A stretch of 64,000 nt of DNA from the NCBI GenBank assembly GCA_947501005.1, contig CANMTU010000001.1:1326501-1390500 (forward strand). Direction: 5' to 3'. Of this stretch, positions 25,375 through 35,509 are shown piece by piece. Made by a program: the position numbers and the translations under genes. This DNA comes from an uncultured Erythrobacter sp. Lineage in GTDB: Bacteria > Pseudomonadota > Alphaproteobacteria > Sphingomonadales > Sphingomonadaceae. Every line of letters starts with the position of its first letter. Positions within the stretch are counted from its first letter, which is position 1. The notes beneath the pieces are model-generated. The model did not search any database. It was not told where the DNA came from and saw only the letters and a program-made list of their open reading frames with translations.

Positions 25375-26567
25375 CGGACGAACAGGCTCGTCAGCTCGAC
25401 ATGGGTTGACCAGCGGAATTGTCCGACCGGGCGCAGTTCGGCCAGCCTGAAGCCTGCATCCGTCAAGGTCTTTGCATCCCGCGCCCAGCTTGATGGGTTG
25501 CAGCTGATATAGGCCACCCGGCCCACGGAGCTGCGCGCGATCTGGTCAACCTGTTCGCGCGCGCCGGCCCGGGGGGGATCGAGCGCGATCGCGTCGAACC
25601 GGTCGAGATCTGCGGGTTGAAGCGGATTGCGGAACAGGTCGCGGTGCATCGCATGGACCGGGCGCCCGTTGCGGTTCGCCGCGCTCTTGCAGGCCAGATG
25701 CGCATCGCGCCCGCCTTCCACCGCCAGCACCTTCGATTGCACCGCGAGTTCGAAGGCGAACGTGCCGAGGCCGGAAAACAGATCAGCCACCGTGCCGGCC
25801 CTTTCGAGGTAGCCGAGCAGATCCTGCGCAAGCCGGTCCTGCCCGTCTTCCGTCGGTTGCAGGAAAGCGCCGACCGGCAAGGGCACCGGGGTCCTGCCGA
25901 GCATGATGGTAACCGGTTGCGGCTCCCACACCGGTTCCGCGCCGAACCCTTCGTCGAGGGCGAAGCGCGCGAGGTTCCGGGCTTGCGCGAACTCGCGCAG
26001 CGCCTCCGCCGCATCGAGGTTCGCGTTCTCGATCCCGGTGACGGCGCAATCCACGCCCTGATCCGCAAGAGTCAGCGAGACGTCGACCGGCTGGCGCCCG
26101 GCAAAACGCGCGATCAACTCGCGCAGGGGCTGGACCAGCGCGAACAGCTCCGGGCGTAGCACATGACATTCGCGCAGGTCGATGATGCGGTTCGAGCGCT
26201 GTTCCTTGAAGCCCAGCACCGCCCCGCCCTTGTGCCGCAGACCGTGCAGGGTCGCCCGGCGGCGGGTCTTCGGCGGCGAAAGGTGGGTTTCGTGCAAGGT
26301 TCCGACCGCGATCCCCTGCCCTTCGGCCGCGTTGACGACGCGATCGGTGACGAACCGGCGCAGCGCCGCATCGTCGGCATGCTGCAACTGGCAGCCGCCG
26401 CATTCGGGAAAGTGGCGGCAGGGCGGCACGGCATGGTGCGGCCCCGGCACAACCTGCCCTGCGGGATCGACGCGGTCGCCCGGCACGGTGCCGGCGACAT
26501 GGCGGCCCGAGGCGGTGACACCGTCCCCCTTCGCCGCAATGCGGACGATCTCTTCGGTGTTGCTCAC
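25371..26567 (-). CDS. rlmD: 23S rRNA m5U methyltransferase, RlmD type
   Basis: A 398-residue TrmA/RumA-family RNA 5-methyluridine methyltransferase. The [4Fe-4S] ligands Cys50, Cys56, Cys59 (CRHFPECGGC) and Cys134 (RECHVLRP) match the RlmD pattern, so I name it RlmD rather than TrmA. The SAM motif DLFSGLGTF is at 262-270, DPPRAGA at 330-336, and the catalytic Cys356 is in YISCNPSS. The N-terminal part before the cluster is a short TRAM-like domain. The GTG start at 26567 overlaps the stop of the upstream YjeF-type gene as GTGA. The frame runs open upstream to 27611 but that is the shadow of the neighbour. Confidence 0.88.
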   Translation of the reverse strand: MSNTEEIVRIAAKGDGVTASGRHVAGTVPGDRVDPAGQVVPGPHHAVPPCRHFPECGGCQLQHADDAALRRFVTDRVVNAAEGQGIAVGTLHETHLSPPKTRRRATLHGLRHKGGAVLGFKEQRSNRIIDLRECHVLRPELFALVQPLRELIARFAGRQPVDVSLTLADQGVDCAVTGIENANLDAAEALREFAQARNLARFALDEGFGAEPVWEPQPVTIMLGRTPVPLPVGAFLQPTEDGQDRLAQDLLGYLERAGTVADLFSGLGTFAFELAVQSKVLAVEGGRDAHLACKSAANRNGRPVHAMHRDLFRNPLQPADLDRFDAIALDPPRAGAREQVDQIARSSVGRVAYISCNPSSWARDAKTLTDAGFRLAELRPVGQFRWSTHVELTSLFVR

Positions 26568-27961
26568 AGCAACGCCGCCAAAGCCGGTTTGACGGCCCGG
26601 GCAAGCTGCGATGCAGAGAACGCCGGCGCCGCGATATGCGCCGCCTCGCGGTGGAGCCAGAAGCCCTCCTCCGCCGCGCGAAAGGGATCGCCGTGGCAGG
26701 CGAGGCGCGAAGCGACGATACCGGCCAGAACGTCGCCTGTCCCCGCGGTTGAAAGCCAGCTTGAGGCAGCGGGGAAATACCGGAAGCCCCGCTCGCCCGC
26801 CAGCATGGTATCGGCGCCCTTGGCGAGCACGGTCATCCCGGTGACTTGGTGCAAGCCCAGCGCACGCTCCCGCTTGGTATCGCCGTGGACGCCAAGATTG
26901 TCGCACAAGGCGGCAAGCTCGCCTTCGTGCGGGGTCACGATCAGGCGCGCGGCATCGCATCCTTCCAGGAGGTCGGGGTCGAGCAGGTGCAAGGCGTCCG
27001 CATCCAGAACGCAGGCCCCCCCGCTGTCCAGTGTCGCGCAGAGCCGTGCCCGGGCTGTCGTGCCCCGCCCCAGCCCCGGTCCGACCAGACAGGCATCGAT
27101 CCGCTGTTCCTCCAATGCCTCCCCCGGTTCGGTGTCCATGATAACGAGATCGGCCGGCGCCGCGGGATGGGAATGCGGGCTGAGCAGTTTCACGTAGCCG
27201 GCCCCCGCATGCATTGCCGCCTCCGCCGCGAGCAGGGGGGCGCCCGGCATTTCGCCCGCGACGATCGCAAGCAGGCCACGCTTGTACTTGTGACTGCCCG
27301 CTTCCGGGGCGGAAAGACGCGGCACGCATGATACCGTTGCATCGGGAGATCGGATATCGAGGCCCAGCGAAATCAGCGCCTTCGTGCCCATTCTGGCGGT
27401 CGTCGGCATGGTCCAGTGCGCGCGTTTCCATGCGCCCAACGCCAATGTTACGTCGCAATCGAGAACCGGGCCAAGCAATTCTCCGCTGTCGCCGTGCACG
27501 CCGCTCGGCAGGTCGATCGCGATCCGCAGGGCGCTGTGCTGTGCCACCCGTTCGAGCAGTTCGGCATAAGCTCCTGTAATCGGGCGCGACAGGCCGTAGC
27601 CGAACAGGCAATCGACGATGATTGGATCGGTCAGGCGGCCATCGCTTGCAACCGCGCCGGCAAATTGCTCTCGCGCTTTCTGCGCCGTCGCCGTTCGGGG
27701 TTGTTCCGGTGCGATCACTGTCACCGTGAGCCCTGCCTGCGCCAGACGCTGCGCGATGACGTACCCGTCGCCGCCATTATTGCCTGGTCCGCACAGGACG
27801 GTGACCGAACGCCCCGCCGCAAGCCGCCGAACCCGCTCGGCAGCGCCTTTGCCCGCCCGCTGCATCAGTTCCCACTCGCTGACGCCCGCTTGCACCGCCG
27901 CCCGTTCCGCGGCGCGCATCTGTCCGACGCTGAGGACCGGTTCAGATATCGGCAAAGACAT
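26564..27961 (-). CDS. Bifunctional NAD(P)HX epimerase/dehydratase
   Basis: A 465-residue protein with two repair domains that restore damaged, hydrated NAD(P)H. The N-terminal YjeF_N epimerase carries [11 protein letters not shown] at about 58-68. The C-terminal ribokinase-like dehydratase (YjeF C-terminal, about 215-465) has [10 protein letters not shown] and the nucleotide motif AGTGDVLAG. The start ATG at 27961 lies inside the end of ilvD, overlapping it by 20 bases, and the end is overlapped by the rlmD GTG. The genes ilvD, this one and rlmD form one minus-strand unit. Confidence 0.92.
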   Translation of the reverse strand: MSLPISEPVLSVGQMRAAERAAVQAGVSEWELMQRAGKGAAERVRRLAAGRSVTVLCGPGNNGGDGYVIAQRLAQAGLTVTVIAPEQPRTATAQKAREQFAGAVASDGRLTDPIIVDCLFGYGLSRPITGAYAELLERVAQHSALRIAIDLPSGVHGDSGELLGPVLDCDVTLALGAWKRAHWTMPTTARMGTKALISLGLDIRSPDATVSCVPRLSAPEAGSHKYKRGLLAIVAGEMPGAPLLAAEAAMHAGAGYVKLLSPHSHPAAPADLVIMDTEPGEALEEQRIDACLVGPGLGRGTTARARLCATLDSGGACVLDADALHLLDPDLLEGCDAARLIVTPHEGELAALCDNLGVHGDTKRERALGLHQVTGMTVLAKGADTMLAGERGFRYFPAASSWLSTAGTGDVLAGIVASRLACHGDPFRAAEEGFWLHREAAHIAAPAFSASQLARAVKPALAALL

Positions 27962-29660
27962 GGGTTTCTCGTGCCGCGCCGGGATGGGTGACGGCGCCCT
28001 TGGCCGCCGGACCGACATTCTGCGCGAACCGCCACAGGGCGCCGGATTGGTAATCGTTCTCGCGCGGTTGCCAGGCGAGGCGCCGTTCATCGAGCACTGC
28101 GGGATCGACATTGAGTTCGATGGTGCCGGCCGCCGCATCGATGACGATTTCGTCCCCATCCTCGATCAGGGCGATCGGCCCGCCCTCTGCAGCTTCGGGG
28201 CCGACATGGCCGATGCAGAAGCCGCGCGTCGCGCCGGAGAACCGCCCGTCGGTGATCAACGCGACCTTCTCGCCCATGCCTTGCCCGTACAGCGCGGCGG
28301 TGGTGGCCAGCATCTCGCGCATGCCCGGTCCGCCCTTGGGCCCTTCGTAGCGGATGACGATTACGCTTCCCTCCGCAATGTCGCGTTCCTCGACCGCGCG
28401 GAAGGCATCCTCCTCGCATTCGAACACCCGCGCGGGGCCGGTGAATTGCAGGCGCTCCATCCCCGCCACCTTCACGATGGCGCCTTCCGGGGCGAGCGAC
28501 CCGGTCAGGCCGACGACGCCGCCCGTCGGCGTGATCGGCGTTCTGACGTCGTAGAAGACCTTCTGATCGGGGTTCCAGGTAATCTCGTCGATATTCTCGC
28601 CCAGCGTCCTGCCGGTCACGGTCATGGGTTCGGGATCGAGGAAGCCGCCTTCGAGCAGCGTCTTCATCGCCATGTAGACGCCGCCCGCCTCGTGCATGTC
28701 CTTCGCGACATAGCGGCCGCCGGGCTTCAGGTCGGCGATGTAGGGCGTCGACTTGAAGATCTCGGCGACGTCGTGAAGGTCGAAGGCGATGCCCGCCTCG
28801 TGCGCCATCGCGGGCAGGTGAAGTGCCGCATTGGTGGACCCGCCGGTTGCTGCCACGACGCTGGCGGCATTCTCGAACGCGGCTCGGGTGCAGATGTCGC
28901 GGGGGCGCAGATTGCGCTCGAGCAGGGTCATCACCTGGCGTCCGGTGGCACGCGCGATCTCTTCGCGCGACTTGTAAGGCGCAGGCGCCATGTTGCTGTT
29001 GGGCAAGGACAATCCGATCGCCTCGCCCACGCAGGCCATAGTGTTGGCGGTGAACTGCCCACCGCATGCGCCGTGGCCCGGGCAGGCGACCTTCTCCAGC
29101 GCGGTGAGGTCTTTCAGAGGGCAGTTCCCGGCGGCATGCTGCCCCACCGCCTCGAACACGTCGACCACGGTTACGTCCTCGCCCTTGTAGGTGCCCGGCA
29201 GGATCGAGCCGCCATAGACGAAGATGCTCGGCACGTTGAGGCGCAGCATGGCCATCATCATGCCCGGCAGGCTCTTGTCGCACCCGGCGAAGCCGACCAG
29301 CGCGTCGTAGCAATGGCCGCGCACCGAAAGCTCGATCGAATCCGCGATGACCTCACGACTGACGAGGGAGCTTTTCATGCCCTGATGGCCCATCGCGATC
29401 CCGTCGGTCACGGTGATGGTGTTGAAGCGGCGCGGCATCCCGCCTGCCTCGTCCACGCCGAGGCGGCAGATATCGGCCTGCGCGTCGAGCGTGGTGTTGC
29501 AGGGCGCGCTGTCGTTCCCCGCGCTCGCCACGGCGACGAAGGGGCGGGCGATCTCCTCTTCGGTGAGGCCCATCGCGTAGTAATAGGAGCGGTGCGGCGC
29601 CCGCTCGGGGCCGACCGAGACGTGGCGACTGGGCAGTCTGGATTTGTCGAATTTGGGCAT
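27942..29660 (-). CDS. ilvD: Dihydroxy-acid dehydratase
   Basis: A 572-residue IlvD, which dehydrates 2,3-dihydroxy acids in valine, leucine and isoleucine synthesis. The iron-sulfur cysteines of the family are visible at Cys54 (SAPCNTT), Cys127 (FAGCDKS) and Cys199 (GHGACGG), the pattern of the [2Fe-2S] group. The C-terminal half has the conserved [17 protein letters not shown] block. AGGAGAG precedes the ATG. No other ilv or leu gene lies in the window. Confidence 0.96.
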   Translation of the reverse strand: MPKFDKSRLPSRHVSVGPERAPHRSYYYAMGLTEEEIARPFVAVASAGNDSAPCNTTLDAQADICRLGVDEAGGMPRRFNTITVTDGIAMGHQGMKSSLVSREVIADSIELSVRGHCYDALVGFAGCDKSLPGMMMAMLRLNVPSIFVYGGSILPGTYKGEDVTVVDVFEAVGQHAAGNCPLKDLTALEKVACPGHGACGGQFTANTMACVGEAIGLSLPNSNMAPAPYKSREEIARATGRQVMTLLERNLRPRDICTRAAFENAASVVAATGGSTNAALHLPAMAHEAGIAFDLHDVAEIFKSTPYIADLKPGGRYVAKDMHEAGGVYMAMKTLLEGGFLDPEPMTVTGRTLGENIDEITWNPDQKVFYDVRTPITPTGGVVGLTGSLAPEGAIVKVAGMERLQFTGPARVFECEEDAFRAVEERDIAEGSVIVIRYEGPKGGPGMREMLATTAALYGQGMGEKVALITDGRFSGATRGFCIGHVGPEAAEGGPIALIEDGDEIVIDAAAGTIELNVDPAVLDERRLAWQPRENDYQSGALWRFAQNVGPAAKGAVTHPGAARETHVFADI

Positions 29661-29768
29661 GCCGAAACTCTCCTGAGGCTACGTCCTGGCGCCGTGGCGG
29701 TAGTGGAAAAGGGGGGGCTTCGACAAGCTTGGGCCGGACGGCCTCCGCAGTAGGATTACTGGTGCCTG

Positions 29769-30494
29769 CTAAACCTCCAGCGCCACCCGCCCCATCACGT
29801 CTGCCAGCAGCGTCGCCCAGCGGGCCTGGCCCGCCGCCGTATCGATCTGGTCCTGCCGGATCTCGACGGTGCAATAGGGGATGCCGTGCGCCTCGGCATG
29901 GCAATCCATCGTCGCGTTGAGCTGCTTGCCGGAATAGGGCTGGTTGTCCCCCACGGTCAGCCCCTGATCGGCGAAGAGGCGGATGGCATGGCGCGCGGCC
30001 CGATCGTCCTGATTGTAAAGCAGGCCGACTTCCCACGGGCGCTGTTCGTCGCCGGTCGCGAGGCTGGGGGTGAAACTGTGCAGGGCCAGGATCAGGCGGG
30101 GTTGCAGCCGCGCGATCAGGGCGCCCAGCGCCCTGTGATAGGGCCGGTGAATTCGATCGAGCCGGGTCGCCAGATCGGCGCCGATATTGCCGGGGATGAG
30201 GTGCCCGTCGCTTTCGCTCGGCACCACGGCGGCCTCGTCTTCCTTGCGGTGCAGATCGCAGACCAGCCGGCTGACCGTGGCGATATGCGCCGGGATGCCA
30301 TGTTCGAGGGCGAGGGAAACGGCAATCGCCTCGACGCCGATATCGACCGCGATATGATCACCCAACAATTCCGCATCGATGCCGAGCCGGATATCGTCCG
30401 GCACGAAGTTCGACGCGTGATCGGCAACACAGAGCAGCCCACCCGTCCGCGCATCGTCCGTGCCGATCTGGCGATAGGGCGGCGTGTCGATCAT
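29769..30494 (-). CDS. N-formylglutamate amidohydrolase family protein
   Basis: A 241-residue protein of the N-formylglutamate amidohydrolase (HutG/Fgase) fold. The typical CVADHASNFVP start, DIGVEAIA, and LALHSFTP motif with the metal ligand are present. HutG-type enzymes release formate from N-formylglutamate in histidine breakdown; no other hut gene is nearby, so the true substrate may differ. The ATG (30494) overlaps the stop of ispE as TAATG, which selects this start over an upstream ATG at 30521. Confidence 0.85.
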   Translation of the reverse strand: MIDTPPYRQIGTDDARTGGLLCVADHASNFVPDDIRLGIDAELLGDHIAVDIGVEAIAVSLALEHGIPAHIATVSRLVCDLHRKEDEAAVVPSESDGHLIPGNIGADLATRLDRIHRPYHRALGALIARLQPRLILALHSFTPSLATGDEQRPWEVGLLYNQDDRAARHAIRLFADQGLTVGDNQPYSGKQLNATMDCHAEAHGIPYCTVEIRQDQIDTAAGQARWATLLADVMGRVALEV

Positions 30495-31306
30495 TATCTC
30501 AGGGATCCCTTCATCTGCCACCAGCCCGGCCGGTCGGACTCAATTGCTTCCGCCGCCCGGTCGCGCTGCCCGGCATCGTCGAACAGGGCGAAACACGTCG
30601 CGCCGGAGCCGGACATACGGGCGAGAAATGGAGACGTTCCGCGAAGAGCAACCAGAACGTCCGCGATTGCCGGGCACAGGGCGATGGCGGGTTCTTCGAG
30701 GTCGTTGCGGCCGTGAAGGGCAATGCTTCGCGCCTCGCCGTCGGGCAGCGGACCGAGATCGGCGCCCTGCCACCTGGCGAATACATCCGCAGTCGAGAGT
30801 GCCTCGCGCGGATTGACCAACAAAACGGGCGTGCCGGCCAGACCGTCATCGTGCCGCTCCAGCTCGGTCCCGGTTCCCCGTCCTATGCAGGTTCGGCTTT
30901 CCACGCAGGCCGGCACGTCCGCCCCGAGGGCGGCGGCGCGCGCGTGCCAATCTTCGGGCAGGCCGTACATCTCGCGCACGATCCGGAAGACGGCGCCGGC
31001 ATCCGCCGAGCCGCCGCCCAGCCCCGCCGCCACGGGCAGCCGCTTGTCGAGCATGATCTCCAGCCCCGCCGGCCGAGGCAGCTTGCCGAGCGCCTGCGCC
31101 GCGAGATTGCCGAACGGCAGGCCAAGTTCGGCGGCGAACTCGCCCTGCTGGTGCAGCGTATCGGCTGGGACCGTCCGCGCAGTCAGCACGTCGCCCGCAT
31201 CGACGAAGGCGAACAGCGTCTCCAGCTCGTGATAGCCATCCTCGCGCCGCGCACGAACATGCAGCGCGAGATTGATCTTTGCGTAGGCGGTTTCGGTCGT
31301 CGGCAA
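30494..31306 (-). CDS. ispE: 4-diphosphocytidyl-2-C-methyl-D-erythritol kinase
   Basis: A 270-residue GHMP kinase for the non-mevalonate isoprenoid pathway. The catalytic Lys10 is in YAKINLALHV, the ATP loop is PVAAGLGGGSADA at 91-103, and Asp130 is in LGADVPACV. The C-terminal motif SGSGATCFAL is typical. The start is a TTG at 31306, just one base after the stop of the ETF-QO gene, which fixes it by coupling and by the conserved AKINL start of the family. Confidence 0.94.
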   Translation of the reverse strand: MPTTETAYAKINLALHVRARREDGYHELETLFAFVDAGDVLTARTVPADTLHQQGEFAAELGLPFGNLAAQALGKLPRPAGLEIMLDKRLPVAAGLGGGSADAGAVFRIVREMYGLPEDWHARAAALGADVPACVESRTCIGRGTGTELERHDDGLAGTPVLLVNPREALSTADVFARWQGADLGPLPDGEARSIALHGRNDLEEPAIALCPAIADVLVALRGTSPFLARMSGSGATCFALFDDAGQRDRAAEAIESDRPGWWQMKGSLR

Positions 31307-31307
31307 G

Positions 31308-32954
31308 CTACATGTTCGGATAGTTCGGACCGCCGCCGCCTTCGGGCGTGGTCCATTCGATGTTCTGGTTCGGATCCTTGATGTCGCAGGTCTTGCAGTG
31401 GACGCAGTTCTGCGAGTTGATCACGAATTTCGGCTCGGCCTCGCCCTCGGTCACCCATTCGTACACGCCGGCGGGGCAATAGCGGGTCGAAGGGCCGCCG
31501 TAGACGCCCAGCTCGCTTTCGCGCTGCAATTCCATGTCCTGAACTTGCAGGTGGTTGCGCTGGTCCTCGGCGTGGTTGGTGTAGCTGTAGGCGACATTTG
31601 TCAGCCGGTCGAAGCTGAGCTTGCCGTCGGGCTTGGGGTAGGCGATCGGTGCGTGCAAATCCATGCGTTCAAGCATGGTGTAGTCGCGGTGATGCTTCAT
31701 TGTGATCGGCAGTCCGATCTTGAGCGTGCGCATCCACATGTCGATCCCGGCAAGAACGGTGCCCATGTCCTCGCCATATTTGGCGACGGCGGGCTGGGCG
31801 TTCTTCACCAGCTTCAATTCGTCGGCGATCCAGCTGCTGCGCACGGCGGCGTCGTAGTCCATCAGCTCGGTGTGTTCCTGGCCTGAGGCGATGGCGGCGG
31901 CGATGCTTTCGGCGGCCAGCATCCCGCTCTTCATCGCGGTGTGGCTGCCCTTGATGCGCGGCACGTTGACGAAGCCGGCCGCGCAGCCGACCAGCGCGCC
32001 GCCCGGGAAGGCCAGTTTCGGCACGCTCTGCCACCCGCCCTCGTTGATCGCGCGCGCGCCATAGGCGACCCGCTTGCCGCCCTCGAGGATCGCGGCGACT
32101 TCGGGGTGATGCTTGAAGCGCTGGAATTCCTGATAGGGCGAGACGTAGGGGTTGCGGTAATCGAGCGCGGTGACGAAGCCGATCGCGATCTGGCCCGCCG
32201 CCTGGTGATAGATGAAGCCGCCGCCCCAGGTGCCGCTTTCCGACAATGGCCAGCCCTGCGTGTGGATCACCCGGCCCGGTACGTGCTTGCCCGGCTCGAT
32301 GTCCCACAATTCCTTGATGCCGAGGCCGTAGACCTGCGGCTGGCAATCCGCCTCAAGATCGAAGCGCTGCTTCATCTTCTTGGTGAGGTTGCCGCGCACG
32401 CCTTCGGCAAAGACGGTGTATTTCGCCTGGATTTCCATGCCCGGTTCGTATTCGGGCTTGTGCGTGCCGTCGGCGGCGACGCCCATGTCCTGCGTGATGA
32501 TGCCGGTAACGGCCCCACTCTCGTCGAACATGACTTCGGATGCGGGGAATCCGGGAAAGACCATCACGCCCAACCCTTCCGCCTGTTCGCCGAGCCAGCG
32601 CGACAAATTGCCGAGCGAGCCGGTATAATTGCCGTCATTGCTCATGAAGGGGGGCAGCAGGAATTCGGGCAGATCGGACTTGCCGGTTTTGGAAAGGACC
32701 CAGTGATGGTTCTCCACCACCGGCGTTTCGGCCATGGGGCAGTCCATCTCGCGCCAGTCGGGGAACAGTTCGTCGAGCGCACGCCCGTCGACCACCGCGC
32801 CGGAAAGGACATGGGCGCCGATCTCGCTGCCTTTTTCCAGCACGATCACTTCGAGATCCTCGTTGATCTGCTTCAGCCGGATCGCGGTCGTCAGACCGGC
32901 CACGCCGCCGCCGATGATGACGACATCGCAGGGCATGGATTCGCGTTCGCTCAT
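31308..32954 (-). CDS. Electron transfer flavoprotein-ubiquinone oxidoreductase
   Basis: A 548-residue inner-membrane protein that passes electrons from ETF to ubiquinone. The FAD motif GGGVAGLTTA is near the N-terminus. The C-terminal [4Fe-4S] cluster uses Cys493 (CPAGVYEW) and Cys517, Cys520, Cys523 (NCVHCKTC). It serves fatty-acid and amino-acid dehydrogenases. AGAGAGAG lies before the ATG at 32954. ispE follows after one base. No etfAB genes are in the window. Confidence 0.95.
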   Translation of the reverse strand: MSERESMPCDVVIIGGGVAGLTTAIRLKQINEDLEVIVLEKGSEIGAHVLSGAVVDGRALDELFPDWREMDCPMAETPVVENHHWVLSKTGKSDLPEFLLPPFMSNDGNYTGSLGNLSRWLGEQAEGLGVMVFPGFPASEVMFDESGAVTGIITQDMGVAADGTHKPEYEPGMEIQAKYTVFAEGVRGNLTKKMKQRFDLEADCQPQVYGLGIKELWDIEPGKHVPGRVIHTQGWPLSESGTWGGGFIYHQAAGQIAIGFVTALDYRNPYVSPYQEFQRFKHHPEVAAILEGGKRVAYGARAINEGGWQSVPKLAFPGGALVGCAAGFVNVPRIKGSHTAMKSGMLAAESIAAAIASGQEHTELMDYDAAVRSSWIADELKLVKNAQPAVAKYGEDMGTVLAGIDMWMRTLKIGLPITMKHHRDYTMLERMDLHAPIAYPKPDGKLSFDRLTNVAYSYTNHAEDQRNHLQVQDMELQRESELGVYGGPSTRYCPAGVYEWVTEGEAEPKFVINSQNCVHCKTCDIKDPNQNIEWTTPEGGGGPNYPNM

Positions 32955-33034
32955 ATCTCTCTCTTTTCGTCGCAGGGCTCTTGCCTGTTCACTTGATTGC
33001 TGGGGCGTTTGAGGTCAAGACCCGCAGCGGACGG

Positions 33035-33799
33035 ATGATGGCGACAAAACCTCTCGCAGCGGGCGAAGTGCCGGATAAGACAGCGCTTCTCGCCGCCTTC
33101 GACTGGTGGCGCGAGGCGGGTGTCGACTGCGACTTCGCCGAAGCGCCGACCGCGTGGTTGCGCGCCGAGGAAAGCGAAGCGGCCGTAACGTCGCCGCCCG
33201 TTCCCGTGCCCAGGCAACCGGCGCGCGAGACGGCTCTGGAACGCGCGCTCGGCCATGCTGGGGCCGGCGCGAGGATCGGCGGAGACGAAGCCGATTGGCC
33301 GCGCGACCTGCCGGCATTTCGCGAATGGTGGCTGCACGAGAAAAGTTTGAGCGACGCCCCGGCCGAGCGCCGCCAGCCCCCGGTGGGCGATAGCAACGCG
33401 GATCTGGCCGTGCTGACGGCGTTCCCGCTGGCGCAGGGCGAAGAGGCGTTTCTGGCCGCGATCCTCCGAGCCACCGGCATGCAGGACGATGGCGTCTATC
33501 GGGCGAGCGCGGTGCCGGCGTCGCTCGGTCTGCCCGACTGGGTCGAGATGGCCGAGCGGGGTCTCGCCGCGGTGACGCGCCATCACCTCGGCCTTGTAAA
33601 GCCGCGCCGCGTGCTGGTGTTCGACCGCGGGCTCGCTCCGCTGTTCGGCATCGCTTCGGGCGAGGCGCGGTCACCCGCCGTTCTCGATCTTGCCGGCGGG
33701 CGGGTTTCCGTGCTGCTCGTCCCGGCGCTGGCCGATCTGGCGCGCACGCCCGCGCGCCGCCAAACCTTCTGGAACCACTGGCTCGAATGGACCGCATGA
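33035..33799 (+). CDS. Uncharacterised protein, possibly uracil-DNA glycosylase-like
   Basis: A protein of about 254 residues with no sure named domain. The N-terminal part (about 1-100) is Ala/Glu rich with AAFDWWREAGVD. The C-terminal half is compact, with VLTAFPLAQGEE, ILRATGM and LVKPRRVLVFDRGLAPLFG, which recalls the UDG-like fold seen near lytic transglycosylase genes in Sphingomonadales; the usual iron-sulfur cysteines of family-4/5 UDGs are absent. ATG 33035 or 33038 is preferred to the open frame starting 32981. It overlaps the transglycosylase start as ATGA. Confidence 0.6.
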   Translation: MMATKPLAAGEVPDKTALLAAFDWWREAGVDCDFAEAPTAWLRAEESEAAVTSPPVPVPRQPARETALERALGHAGAGARIGGDEADWPRDLPAFREWWLHEKSLSDAPAERRQPPVGDSNADLAVLTAFPLAQGEEAFLAAILRATGMQDDGVYRASAVPASLGLPDWVEMAERGLAAVTRHHLGLVKPRRVLVFDRGLAPLFGIASGEARSPAVLDLAGGRVSVLLVPALADLARTPARRQTFWNHWLEWTA

Positions 33800-35508
33800 T
33801 GTTTCGCCCGACCTTCGCAGCGCTCGGCATAATGCTGGCCGGAACCGGGGCGGCCCCCGCCCTTGCCGACAGCACGACCTATTTCACCCGCTCGCACGCG
33901 GCGAACCTGCCGCGCCTGCTCTCCGCCGAGGACCGGCTGTATTACGGCGGCCTGTTCGCGGCGATCGACGCGCAGAACTGGGACCGGGTCGAGGTGCTGT
34001 TGCTGGAACGCGACGGCGGCCCCCTGCATGGCGCGGCGCTGGCGGAATATTACCTTCATCCCAGCAGCCCGCGTATCCCGCTTGAACGGGTGGAGGCGTG
34101 GCTCGCCCGCTATGGCGACAGCCCCTATGCGGAAGGTATCGTCCGGCTGGGGCGGACGCGCGGGCTGGTGGAGGCGCCGGCCCTGCCGCCCGAACGCCAG
34201 CTGGTGCGCCAGCCCGGCATGTCGAAACGCATTCTCCCCCGGACGGTGGAGGACGGCACCATGCCGGCCGAATTGCGCACCGCCATCCTCGAACGCATCG
34301 TGGCCGACGATCCCGACGGGGCGCGCCTGCTGCTCGACGGGATCGACAGTTCGCTATCGCGCGAGGCGCGGGCGGAATGGCGCCAGCGGGTCGCCTGGTC
34401 CTATTATATCGAGAACCGCGACGCCGATGCCTGGGGCATGGCCAATCTGGTGCGCGAGGGCGGCGGCGCCTGGGTCGCGGAAGGCGAGTGGGTCGCCGGG
34501 CTTGCCGCATGGCGGCTCGGCGATTGCGACGCGGCCGCGGACGGGTTTCGCGCCGCCGCCCAGCAATCGACCAACAAGGAACTGACTGCGGCCGCGCGCT
34601 ATTGGGCCGGGCGCGCGCTGACCCGCTGCCGCAAGCCGGGCGAGGCGCAGGAGCAGTTGCGCGACGCCGCGCGCTATGACGAGACACTATACGGCATGCT
34701 CGCGCTCGAACAGCTAGGGCAGGACATGCCGGGCAATCACGCCGCTCCCGACCTGACGGCGGAGGACTGGCGCCGCCTGCAAGACGAGCCCGCCGTGCGC
34801 GAGGCGGTGATGCTGGCGGAAATCAACCGGCGCGACGATGCCGACGATGCCCTGCGCTGGCAGGCACGCCGCAGCGAGGCGCGGGACTATGCCGCCCTCA
34901 CCCGCCTCGCCCGCGCTCTGGGCCTGGCCGGCACCCAGACTTTCATGGCCTATAACGCGCCGCGCGGCGCGGATGCCCCGCCCAGCCTGCGCTGGCCGGT
35001 CGCCTATCATGCGCCGCAGGGCGGGTGGCGGGTCGATCCGGCCTTGGCCTTCGCCCATGCCTTGCAGGAATCGAATTTTCGCGAGAGCGTCGTCAGCCCG
35101 GCCAATGCCATCGGCCTGATGCAGATCCGCCCCATCGCGGCGCGCGAATATGCCGGCTCGATCAATCTCAGCGCGTCGGCCGATCTCAAGGACCCGGCGA
35201 CCAATCTCGCTTTCGGCCAGCGCGCGCTCGAGGCGCTCAGCCAGTCGGAGGCGACGCGCGGGGCGCTGCCCAAGGTGATGGCCGCCTACAATGCCGGCCT
35301 GACCCCGGTCGGGCGCTGGAACAGCGAGATCGACGATCGCGGCGATCCGCTGCTCTGGATGGAATCGATCCCCTATTGGGAGACGCGCGGCTATGTCGCC
35401 ATCGTGATGCGCAATTACTGGATGTATCTGCGCCAGGCAGAGGCCCAGCGACCAAGCGCGCAGGAGCTCGCGCAGAACCGCTGGCCGCGCTTTCCGCGGA
35501 GCCGCTGA
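33796..35508 (+). CDS. Soluble lytic murein transglycosylase, Slt type (GH23)
   Basis: A 570-residue secreted protein with a Sec signal peptide (cut near PALADS). A helical superhelix region of tetratricopeptide-like repeats fills the first 350 residues and precedes the catalytic domain: HALQESNFRESVVSPANAIG with the Glu in ALQES (about residue 420), LMQIRPIAAREYA and the MAAYNAGL block. It cuts the glycan backbone to form 1,6-anhydro ends. The start is set at the ATGA overlap with the upstream gene; an ATG at 33787 is in frame. moaB begins two bases after its stop. Confidence 0.92.
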   Translation: MMFRPTFAALGIMLAGTGAAPALADSTTYFTRSHAANLPRLLSAEDRLYYGGLFAAIDAQNWDRVEVLLLERDGGPLHGAALAEYYLHPSSPRIPLERVEAWLARYGDSPYAEGIVRLGRTRGLVEAPALPPERQLVRQPGMSKRILPRTVEDGTMPAELRTAILERIVADDPDGARLLLDGIDSSLSREARAEWRQRVAWSYYIENRDADAWGMANLVREGGGAWVAEGEWVAGLAAWRLGDCDAAADGFRAAAQQSTNKELTAAARYWAGRALTRCRKPGEAQEQLRDAARYDETLYGMLALEQLGQDMPGNHAAPDLTAEDWRRLQDEPAVREAVMLAEINRRDDADDALRWQARRSEARDYAALTRLARALGLAGTQTFMAYNAPRGADAPPSLRWPVAYHAPQGGWRVDPALAFAHALQESNFRESVVSPANAIGLMQIRPIAAREYAGSINLSASADLKDPATNLAFGQRALEALSQSEATRGALPKVMAAYNAGLTPVGRWNSEIDDRGDPLLWMESIPYWETRGYVAIVMRNYWMYLRQAEAQRPSAQELAQNRWPRFPRSR

Positions 35509-35509
35509 T

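Noticed and set aside
25371..27611. A fusion of rlmD with upstream sequence
   Set aside because: The upstream part is the off-frame shadow of the NAD(P)HX repair gene; the GTG at 26567 explains the start.
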